From Candidatus Omnitrophota bacterium (GTDB taxonomy: Bacteria > Omnitrophota > Gorgyraeia > S143-82): DNA of 6,066 bases. Made by a program: the position numbers and the translations under genes. The DNA lies in the NCBI GenBank assembly GCA_027034965.1, contig JALVWL010000241.1, positions 1 through 6,066 on the forward strand. Direction: 5' to 3'. Positions 1 through 5,300 of this stretch are shown one piece after another. The notes beneath the pieces are model-generated. The model was not told the DNA's origin. It saw only the letters and a list, made by a program, of their open reading frames with translations, and searched no databases. Within the stretch, counting starts at the first letter, position 1. The number at the start of each line of letters is the position of its first letter.

Positions 1-255
1 GACATAGAGACAGCCGTGCGCCAGATTTTGTCAGAGAAGATTTCCATTTCGGATATAAGTCAGGTAAAGGAGATGATTGCCAGAAGGGCATGTCGCGGCT
101 CTATTATGGCAGGAGACAGCCTCTCTTTAGAGAACCTGATTCAATTACTTGAGGATATGAAGACCTTAAATGCCCCCCTTACCTGCCCCCACGGAAGGCC
201 AACCATTGCCGTGATAACGGATGAGGATTTGGAAAGATTCTTTTTGCGGGGATAG
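1..255 (+). CDS. mutL: DNA mismatch repair protein MutL, C-terminal fragment (5' end outside window)
   Basis: The reading frame is open from base 1 and ends at TAG 253-255, giving 84 visible residues; the gene starts upstream, so the GTG at 16 is not the true start. MutL couples MutS mismatch recognition to strand incision and excision in the cytoplasm. The fragment is the C-terminal dimerisation and endonuclease domain. It shows the ACRGS block (visible residues 30-34) followed by AGDSLS, and the CPHGRPT block (62-68). In the family, the Cys of ACR and the Cys and His of CPHGRP bind the regulatory metal together with an upstream DQHA..E motif that lies outside the window. Their presence indicates an endonuclease-type MutL, as in Bacillus, rather than the E. 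coli type that relies on MutH. The end, DLERFFLRG, matches the usual MutL terminus, so the gene is not truncated at its 3' end. Identity is confident; the ATPase domain cannot be judged here. Confidence 0.95.
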   Translation, partial: DIETAVRQILSEKISISDISQVKEMIARRACRGSIMAGDSLSLENLIQLLEDMKTLNAPLTCPHGRPTIAVITDEDLERFFLRG

Positions 256-261
256 GACTAG

Positions 262-283
262 CTAATCCTGGATCATGGATTAG
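262..283 (+). terminator. Perfect inverted repeat after mutL, possible terminator or 3' mRNA hairpin
   Basis: CTAATCC at 262-268 is the exact reverse complement of GGATTAG at 277-283, with an 8-base loop. It starts six bases after the mutL stop codon. TGCGGGG at 245-251, overlapping the last mutL codons, can also pair with CCCTGCA at 285-291 with one G-U pair, which would form an outer stem around the inner one. There is no T-run after the hairpin, so it is not a classic intrinsic terminator. It may stabilise the mutL mRNA end or act with a termination factor. Confidence 0.4.
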
Positions 284-353
284 ACCCTGCATTGAACTTT
301 CCTATAAGTTAGCCGGTATCATTAATTAAAGGTAATTGCTTAGATATTACATA

Positions 354-375
354 AAATATAAACGAAATATAAACG
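354..375. repeat. Tandem direct repeat, 2 x 11 bp
   Basis: AAATATAAACG occurs twice, head to tail with no gap, at 354-364 and 365-375. The period is close to one helical turn, so both copies would face the same side of the DNA. It lies roughly 90-110 bp upstream of the -35 box of the promoter for the giant gene. It could be a paired regulator site or a chance slippage duplication in AT-rich DNA. Confidence 0.6.
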
Positions 376-438
376 CGAAGTAAATTTTTCCAAGAACTTT
401 TTATTGGGAGAAAATGGAGGGAACTTGCAAACCCTAAT

Positions 439-490
439 ATTATAAAAAATTTTTAAATAGATTTGACAAATCTTGATTAGATGCTATACT
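439..490 (+). promoter_or_regulatory. Sigma70-type promoter with UP-like element and extended -10, driving the giant protein gene
   Basis: The -35 box TTGACA (463-468) is a perfect consensus. The -10 box TATACT (485-490) differs from consensus at one base. The spacer is 16 bp, and a TG one base upstream of the -10 (482-483) gives an extended -10. Directly upstream of the -35 lies an A/T-only block of A-run then T-run (about 439-458) that resembles an UP element. Transcription would begin near 497, leaving a leader of about 70 bases before ATG 568. By sequence this is the strongest promoter in the window. Confidence 0.8.
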
Positions 491-535
491 ACTTGAGATA
501 AACTTTATAGAATTGAATTAGAGAGGTAGATACAA

Positions 536-571
536 GTGATTGTAAGGGAAAAGAGAGGTAATTGCATATGA
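536..571 (+). CDS. Possible 11-codon leader ORF overlapping the start of the giant gene
   Basis: GTG at 536 begins an 11-codon frame (VIVREKRGNCI, or M first if initiated) ending at TGA 569-571. It has its own ribosome-binding box, GAGAGG at 521-526, nine bases upstream. Its stop overlaps the ATG of the next gene (568-570) as ATGA, the usual arrangement for translational coupling. The second ribosome-binding box, for the giant gene, lies inside this ORF. No attenuator stems or runs of a regulatory codon are visible. It may be chance, since the frame is very short; no protein function is claimed. Confidence 0.25.
   Translation: MIVREKRGNCI
553..559 (+). promoter_or_regulatory. Ribosome binding site that decides the start of the giant gene
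   Basis: GAGAGGT at 553-559 precedes three in-frame candidate starts: TTG 562, ATG 568 and ATG 574. TTG 562 would lie only about 3 bases from GAGAGG, which is too close. ATG 568 lies 9 bases away, which fits, and it also gives the better signal-peptide start. ATG 574 is about 15 bases away. The same GAGAGGTA box occurs at 521-528 in front of the candidate leader ORF. Confidence 0.6.
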
Positions 572-3500
572 GAATGGCGGTTGTCAGTAAGGTCTTTAGT
601 ATAGTTTTTTCAATATTATTTATTGTCCAGCAGGTTGCATGGAGTGCGCCAGGCACATTTTCTCCTGCGGCATCAACCCCTATGCAGACAGGTGTGATGG
701 TTGATAAGTTGCTGGGATATAGGCCTTCTATTTATATGACCGGCATAGAGATAACCAAGGATGGCGAACTGCGCTTTGCATGGGAAAAGGTGAGGGAAAA
801 AGAAGGCACAATTATATCTGATAAAGAAAAGGAGATGAATCTAAAGTATTTCCTTTCAGCCCTTGCTTTGCCGGATGATAATTTCTGGGTGAATCTGAAT
901 GTAACAGCGGAGGAGGGTGAGATACTGGGGGCTGGGCTGAAGTTTCTTGACATGGGAAAGGTTTTCCTTGCCGCGGATGTGGAGCTGAAGAGGGATGTGA
1001 AAAGGGCATTTGAGCAGACAGGACTGCTGGAAGAGCTATTTGAGCGCTCTGCTCAGTATATTGGTGCGGATAAGGATTGGGCATTTAGGCCAAGGTTCTG
1101 GATAGTGCCGAAGGGAATAGAGATAGAGGAAAATGATGGGATGATGCATATAAAATCCTGCAGATTGACAGTAAAGGTTGAGGTGAGGCAGAGCAGAGAG
1201 GCGAAAAAAGGCGGGGATAGATTCAAGAAATACGCAGAGGAAGAAATAAAGCAGAGGATATTGCCCCTGTTGACAAAGGCAGTAAATACAGATGAGAAAT
1301 ATATGCCTTTGAGACAGGCTGTTCATGCCATAGCAGTGGCTCGCTGGTATGAGAAACACGCTCCTAATTTAAATGGGCGGTTTGCAAAGATTATAGATAG
1401 CGGCGCAATTGGCGGATTAAAGGCTGCTCCCTGGTCAAAACGGGCGTTTTTAGAGGAATACCTGAGGCTATATAACCTTGGGGAGATGGATACTATGGGT
1501 GATGGCTGGTATGTGGCTGGAGGGGGTGCAGATATTACGGGAGCTGTTATTGATGGGGCTACTAGGCCTGAAGAAGTAGGCCCTGATGCGGATTTGGAGA
1601 AAATAGCATCTAGCAAAGAGAATATCACAGTTGATGAATTGAAAGAGGGGAATCAAGGGAAAAGAGATTTGGGGCCAAATGTTGGGAATGAAGATGGGTG
1701 GACAAACTTACAAATTTTATTGGGGATTGTGGTAATGTTAATGGCTATTCCTGCACTGAATAGCAGTTTGACGTTATCATATGTGTTGGCTGGGGTTGGG
1801 GCATTTATTGCTTTAAGCGGTGTTTTACTTGAATTGTTCTTTGTTATATATAAGAACCTCTTGAGAAAAGAAATATATAAGGCCATAGATGATGAGTTGG
1901 TACCATTAGGTATGACAGGTCTTGAGAAAATTAAAATGAAGCAAATGAAGCAAATGAAGCAATATATAAATTACCGTATCGAAAATCTTAAGTTGTATCC
2001 TTTTAAACCGTACGAGGAAATTCCAACAATAGTAAGGGATGCTATGGAGGAAGTTAACCCTTTACCCGATATAAATGGAGGCCGGACACACAGAGAGCAA
2101 TTAGTTGCAAATATTATGGCACGGATATTTTTTAATTCAAAAAAATCTGCGATAAAAAATGCCAAGAATATAAATAAGGTATTGTCAAACGCTGGATTTA
2201 AAGATGTTCAGCGGGCGATAGCAATAGCAAATGCCATATCTGATAAAGTGATGGGATATAAAACCAAAATAAAGAGGATATTAAAAGCCGAAGGCTTTTC
2301 AGCTAAAGATATAAATTCAGCCATAGAATGGGTGAAGGAGAGAGAGAATAAGATAGACGATCTTGAGGAATTTAAAGAGAACGGGCTTCTATTAGATGAC
2401 AAGGGGATAACAACGATAACTTTCTTGGGAGTGATATTATTGCTGTCTGGGGGGATAGTTTTTTCGGATGTGTTGCTTGGCAAGCTAGGTTTTGTAATAG
2501 GTGCTATGTTTGGGGGCAGGGCAGTGAAGGCAAGGTTTGCTGATGTTGTTTTTAAGTTGTATAGCAAGTTTAGACAGGAAAGTCTCAAAATAGCACTGAA
2601 TGAAGAGTTGAGCCTGTTTGGTGTGGATGATGAACAAAAGAAGAGAATAATGAATTATATTAATTTGCGCCTACAGGAAGTGAAAGGATTAACAAATCCT
2701 AAAGATGTTGATAGAGCGATAGCCACTATAACCCAAGAATCTATAGAACAAAATCTTTTGACAGAGAATAAGACAGGGACGAGACGGCTGACAGCAAATA
2801 TTATGGCTCGCTTATTTTCAACTACCAGTGAAGATATAGGGAAAGAAGTTATCAAAATAAACAATAAATTGAAAGAGCTTGGATTTAAACCCTCAGAGAT
2901 TGCAATCGCTGTCCTGAGATCTGCTATGGACCCTAATGCCTCTAAGGAAGAGAATGTGCGTAGGTTAGACGCTGTATTGGATAGTGATGAGTTTAGAGCC
3001 ATCTTTACAGGCAATGCTATCAATGCTGCCAGAGAATGGTTAAGGGAAAGGAAAGAGAAAGAATCGCAAAGCCTTCAGTCCTTAAGGATTGACAATCCCC
3101 TTTCAAAGGCTGGGACAGCAAAGGTCAAAGGGATACAGGGGTTGTCCTATGGTAGCTGGCGAATAATTACAGAAAATAAGGTGTTAATAGGCGGAGAGTT
3201 AGAGACAGATAATGAATTAAGTAAGCTATTTGCGCGGGATAATGTATTGGCGCCTGTTAGGGATGCCTATCAAGGTCTGGCCCAGGCCCTATATGAGGAT
3301 ATATTTGGTGATGATGCGGTTGAGAGCAGGAAGGCTAAGGTCTTGCTCTTTGACAGAGATGGTGAGAATCTATTTGGATTTACAACAAAGGTAGATGGCC
3401 AGAGGATTGTGGGTATAGAGTGGTTATTAGCTCAATTAGCAAAACCAGTTGGTTATGATTCTTCGTATGCGCGTGCATTAGCGTCATTGGTTATGCACGA

Positions 3501-4434
3501 GTTGGTGGAGGCTGAGCTGGAGGGAGCTAAATTAGAGCTGACAAGAGATGGCGAAGGGATAATAATAAATATAGATGGCAAAGATGACCTGGCCGATAAG
3601 TTAAATGTTCTCCTGAAAAGCCTGACCGATCCTGCCGCAATATCCCTCTATAAGATGGCTGTAAACAAGCTCAAAGAGGGCGATAAAGAGTCTCAGGAAA
3701 AGGCAAGGCATTATATATCTGTGGCGATTGTAAGCGAGATGATGCCAGATGCCAACAGGGAGCTTACAGCATATATATACACATCGATAGGCAAGCGGCT
3801 TGGCGAGTTTCTGGAAAAGACCTTGCTTGTTGAAGGGATAGATGAAGGCGTATTTGGGGTGTTTGCTGAAGGGTATAAAGGGGTTATCAAATTTATCAGG
3901 GATATGGAGGAGGAAGATAAAGGTTTTACGCTTGAGAGTATGGAGTTAATAAATGAATTTTATAGCGCTATATCAGAAGGGACTACTGATGCGATTTTAC
4001 AGTTTGTCCAGGAGAATATAGCTGATTTATCAAGAGATACAGGGAATGTGAAACGCTTTAAGGCGGATGTGGATAAGATAGCGGGGTATTATAAAAGTGG
4101 TGATATTGATAAAAAAGGTGCGGCATTTCTGGTGATAGATGCGATATTCAGGCATAATATAATGCCTGCTGGTCCAGATAGAGATTCTATGGTGGAAAAT
4201 AGAGATGGTCTGGCAAGGTCTATTCCATGGTTTCTTGCTAAGATTGCCTTGGATGCAGATATATATCTACCTGGTATGCAGCTAGATTACGCGGCTGTTG
4301 AGCGTCTTATGTCTGTAAGGGCCGGGCTTATAAGAGCTCAGTCTGATGTTAAAGAAGATATACATCCCAATAAGACTGGTGGTATTGACCTGTCTATGAT
4401 AAGGCTGGTGCCGGTGTCTCTGGGAAGAATATAA
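568..4434 (+). CDS. Giant secreted, membrane-anchored protein with duplicated hairpin-plus-helical unit (Omnitrophota-type, function unknown)
   Basis: I recognise no function. The 1288-residue protein opens with a Sec signal peptide (residues 1-26, hydrophobic core 9-20, likely cleavage after AWS). The N-terminal domain (about 40-325) has conserved-looking blocks: VMVDKLLGYRPS (43-54), FWVNLNV (106-112), LDMGKVFLAADVELK (127-141), RPRFWIVP (174-181), LRQAVHAIAVARWYEK (248-263) and WYVAGGGAD (314-322). These resemble, from memory, a secreted family frequent in Omnitrophota. Hydrophobic hairpins at about 381-428 and 617-650 each begin a repeated unit rich in charged helices (381-598 and 612-831). 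A C-terminal region (about 845-1288) contains HELVE (977-981) and a final GGIDL (1271-1275). Predicted topology puts all large domains in the periplasm or outside, tethered by the hairpins. The ATG start is chosen for its ribosome-site spacing. A strong promoter precedes it; the PEP-CTERM gene 131 bases downstream may be co-transcribed. A structural or envelope-modifying role is only inference. Confidence 0.85.
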   Translation: MRMAVVSKVFSIVFSILFIVQQVAWSAPGTFSPAASTPMQTGVMVDKLLGYRPSIYMTGIEITKDGELRFAWEKVREKEGTIISDKEKEMNLKYFLSALALPDDNFWVNLNVTAEEGEILGAGLKFLDMGKVFLAADVELKRDVKRAFEQTGLLEELFERSAQYIGADKDWAFRPRFWIVPKGIEIEENDGMMHIKSCRLTVKVEVRQSREAKKGGDRFKKYAEEEIKQRILPLLTKAVNTDEKYMPLRQAVHAIAVARWYEKHAPNLNGRFAKIIDSGAIGGLKAAPWSKRAFLEEYLRLYNLGEMDTMGDGWYVAGGGADITGAVIDGATRPEEVGPDADLEKIASSKENITVDELKEGNQGKRDLGPNVGNEDGWTNLQILLGIVVMLMAIPALNSSLTLSYVLAGVGAFIALSGVLLELFFVIYKNLLRKEIYKAIDDELVPLGMTGLEKIKMKQMKQMKQYINYRIENLKLYPFKPYEEIPTIVRDAMEEVNPLPDINGGRTHREQLVANIMARIFFNSKKSAIKNAKNINKVLSNAGFKDVQRAIAIANAISDKVMGYKTKIKRILKAEGFSAKDINSAIEWVKERENKIDDLEEFKENGLLLDDKGITTITFLGVILLLSGGIVFSDVLLGKLGFVIGAMFGGRAVKARFADVVFKLYSKFRQESLKIALNEELSLFGVDDEQKKRIMNYINLRLQEVKGLTNPKDVDRAIATITQESIEQNLLTENKTGTRRLTANIMARLFSTTSEDIGKEVIKINNKLKELGFKPSEIAIAVLRSAMDPNASKEENVRRLDAVLDSDEFRAIFTGNAINAAREWLRERKEKESQSLQSLRIDNPLSKAGTAKVKGIQGLSYGSWRIITENKVLIGGELETDNELSKLFARDNVLAPVRDAYQGLAQALYEDIFGDDAVESRKAKVLLFDRDGENLFGFTTKVDGQRIVGIEWLLAQLAKPVGYDSSYARALASLVMHELVEAELEGAKLELTRDGEGIIINIDGKDDLADKLNVLLKSLTDPAAISLYKMAVNKLKEGDKESQEKARHYISVAIVSEMMPDANRELTAYIYTSIGKRLGEFLEKTLLVEGIDEGVFGVFAEGYKGVIKFIRDMEEEDKGFTLESMELINEFYSAISEGTTDAILQFVQENIADLSRDTGNVKRFKADVDKIAGYYKSGDIDKKGAAFLVIDAIFRHNIMPAGPDRDSMVENRDGLARSIPWFLAKIALDADIYLPGMQLDYAAVERLMSVRAGLIRAQSDVKEDIHPNKTGGIDLSMIRLVPVSLGRI
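1708..2361 (+). repeat. Protein-level repeat unit 1 inside the giant gene (residues about 381-598)
   Basis: The unit starts with a membrane hairpin and continues into a helical domain. Landmarks are ELFFVIYKNLLRKEIYKAID (422-441), QYINYRIENLK (465-475), LVANIMARIF (512-521) and INSAIEWVKERENK (582-595). Each has a counterpart in unit 2 in the same order. Offsets between counterparts are 229-237 residues, so this is a true tandem duplication and not one shared motif. It contains the extra MKQ copies. Confidence 0.85.
1936..1962 (+). repeat. In-frame 9-bp tandem repeat (3 x ATGAAGCAA)
   Basis: Three perfect copies of ATGAAGCAA lie at 1936-1944, 1945-1953 and 1954-1962, encoding MKQMKQMKQ (residues 457-465) in a predicted helix of unit 1. 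Unit 2 has only three residues (IMN) at the matching place. The two extra copies, six residues, exactly explain the local length difference between units. This suggests a recent slippage expansion that keeps the frame. Confidence 0.9.
2401..3060 (+). repeat. Protein-level repeat unit 2 inside the giant gene (residues about 612-831)
   Basis: Second copy of the hairpin-plus-helical unit: hairpin 617-650, then DVVFKLYSKFRQESLKIALN (659-678), NYINLRLQEVK (696-706), LTANIMARLF (741-750) and INAAREWLRERKEK (818-831). At the DNA level 2794-2810 matches 2107-2123 at 16 of 17 bases, a surviving trace of the duplication. Elsewhere the two copies have diverged to moderate protein similarity, so the duplication is old. 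Confidence 0.85.
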
Positions 4435-4473
4435 GGCATTATGTTGGCTTGTCAAGGATAGCTCCAAGGGTAG

Positions 4474-4485
4474 CCTTAATTAAGG
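4474..4485. repeat. Perfect 12-bp palindrome upstream of the PEP-CTERM gene
   Basis: CCTTAATTAAGG is fully self-complementary. It sits 39 bases after the stop of the giant gene and 80 bases before the ATG of the PEP-CTERM gene. It has no loop and no T-run, so it fits a dimeric DNA-binding protein site better than a terminator. It may also be chance in AT-rich DNA. Confidence 0.4.
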
Positions 4486-4555
4486 TGCAACTGAAAATTT
4501 TTATGTTGCTGGTTTGTTATTTTTATAGTGTAATATTTTATTAAAGGCAGTTGAG

Positions 4556-4561
4556 AGGAGG
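4556..4561 (+). promoter_or_regulatory. Ribosome binding site of the PEP-CTERM gene
   Basis: AGGAGG is a perfect Shine-Dalgarno sequence 4 bases before ATG 4566. The in-frame TTG at 4551 lies upstream of this box and so is unlikely to be the start. A second ATG at 4575 is in frame, 13 bases from the box, and less favoured. Confidence 0.75.
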
Positions 4562-4565
4562 AGTT

Positions 4566-5192
4566 ATGTTTAGGATGAAGTTTTTTGGCTTTATTTTTGT
4601 GTTTCTTTCTTTTGTATTTGTAATCTCCTGGGCTGGAAGGGGTTTTGCACTTACGCTTGACTTTGAGGAGCAGTCGTTTGTAAATGAGCAATTTTTGCAA
4701 GGGACAGGTTATGGTGGCTTTACCTGGGATGCCAATATTGTGGCAATGGAAAATAGTTTTTACAGGAGTAATTACGGTAATACGATAGATTTCCCTTCAA
4801 ATGATATTGCCGTTGTTAATGGTTATGGAACCTTTGCTGTTTCTATATCAAGAAATGAGCCTTTTGATTTTATTGGTGCTTATTTTAGTGCGTTTGCAAC
4901 AGACGACCAGATGGCTTCTTATAGTTCTACATCTGTTACATTAAAGGGGTATAATGGTGCGACATTGGTTGGGGCTTCTACCTTTACTTTGTCTCCGACA
5001 TTTTCCTTTTTTTCAGCAAATTTTAGTTCGATTAATAGATTAGAACTGCAGTCCAGTGGAAATGACCAATGGTGGATTATGGATAATTTTGAATATAAAT
5101 TACCCAATACTGTTGTGCCAGAGCCACAGACTCTTGGGATGTTTTTGCTGTTCATTGGTGGATTGCCGTTTGTTCACAGGCGCAAGAAGTAA
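4566..5192 (+). CDS. PEP-CTERM sorting-domain protein, probable surface or exopolymer-associated protein
   Basis: The 208-residue protein has a signal peptide (1-28, cleavage likely after GFA) and a tripartite C-terminal sorting tail: VPEP (184-187), a hydrophobic segment LGMFLLFIGGLPFV (190-203), and the basic end HRRKK. By family knowledge this tail is recognised and removed by an exosortase in the inner membrane, usually in bacteria that make an exopolysaccharide or biofilm matrix. The mature body (29-183) is rich in Ser, Phe, Asn and Gly and looks all-beta. It runs from LTLDFEEQ (29-36) through GYGGFTWD (48-55), FDFIGAYFSAF and VTLKGYNG to MDNFEYKL. This is a layout I recall from many PEP-CTERM proteins of unknown function. 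There are no catalytic motifs and no cysteines in the mature part. It follows the giant gene by 131 bases with no clear promoter of its own and is followed by a probable terminator. No exosortase gene is in the window. Confidence 0.88.
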   Translation: MFRMKFFGFIFVFLSFVFVISWAGRGFALTLDFEEQSFVNEQFLQGTGYGGFTWDANIVAMENSFYRSNYGNTIDFPSNDIAVVNGYGTFAVSISRNEPFDFIGAYFSAFATDDQMASYSSTSVTLKGYNGATLVGASTFTLSPTFSFFSANFSSINRLELQSSGNDQWWIMDNFEYKLPNTVVPEPQTLGMFLLFIGGLPFVHRRKK

Positions 5193-5226
5193 GGGAATAA
5201 GATAGAGAGGAGATGACGTTGGTCTC

Positions 5227-5258
5227 GAGGGGCTTTTTTACAAGGGCCCTTCCTTTTT
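5227..5258 (+). terminator. Probable intrinsic terminator after the PEP-CTERM gene
   Basis: GAGGGGC (5227-5233) pairs with GCCCTTC (5246-5252) in a 7-bp GC-rich stem with one G-U pair and a 12-base loop. After one C comes the T-run TTTTT at 5254-5258. Position and shape fit an intrinsic terminator for the upstream transcript. The loop is longer than ideal. The AAGGGCCCTT palindrome (5242-5251) overlaps the right arm and could compete with this fold. Confidence 0.5.
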
Positions 5259-5265
5259 ATATATT
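5237..5265 (+). promoter_or_regulatory. Candidate sigma70-type promoter for argH, overlapping the terminator
   Basis: TTTACA (5237-5242) and TATATT (5260-5265) each match consensus at five of six bases, with an ideal 17-bp spacer. The start would lie near 5272, giving a leader of about 29 bases before ATG 5301. The -35 falls in the terminator loop, and the palindrome AAGGGCCCTT (5242-5251) occupies the start of the spacer, where a bound repressor would block polymerase. No known regulator site is recognised. Confidence 0.5.
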
Positions 5266-5300
5266 CTACCTTTCTTTAGGAAAAGAAAAAAGGAGTTTCT

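Larger units (their letters stand above)
256..567. other. Intergenic/leader region between mutL and the giant secreted protein gene
   Basis: This stretch of 312 bases is AT-rich and has no convincing standard gene. From left to right it holds a perfect hairpin just after the mutL stop, a tandem 11-bp repeat, an A/T block directly upstream of a near-consensus promoter, and a leader of about 70 bases with two GAGAGGTA ribosome-binding boxes and a possible 11-codon leader ORF. Each is listed separately. Nothing further is recognised between about 284 and 353 or between 376 and 438. Confidence 0.7.

Noticed and set aside
562..567. TTG 562 as the start of the giant gene
   Set aside because: It is only about three bases from the ribosome site, whereas ATG 568 has good spacing and is a stronger codon.
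732..3023. Several minus-strand open frames of 62-126 codons across the giant gene
   Set aside because: They lie opposite a continuous 1288-codon gene with coherent domains, lack ribosome sites, and have compositions expected of antisense shadows.
4454..4477. Imperfect stem AAGG..CCTT after the giant gene as a terminator
   Set aside because: It has two mismatches and a wobble pair in a 10-pair stem, and is followed by AATTAAGG and not a T-run.
4524..4529. TATAGT as a -10 box for the PEP-CTERM gene
   Set aside because: No acceptable -35 hexamer exists 15-19 bases upstream and there is no TG extension, so a promoter cannot be supported.
4476..4700. Minus-strand frame of 74 codons over the PEP-CTERM gene start
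   Set aside because: Its Lys/His/Asn-rich sequence is the reverse of an AT-rich leader and a signal-peptide coding region; no protein feature is seen.
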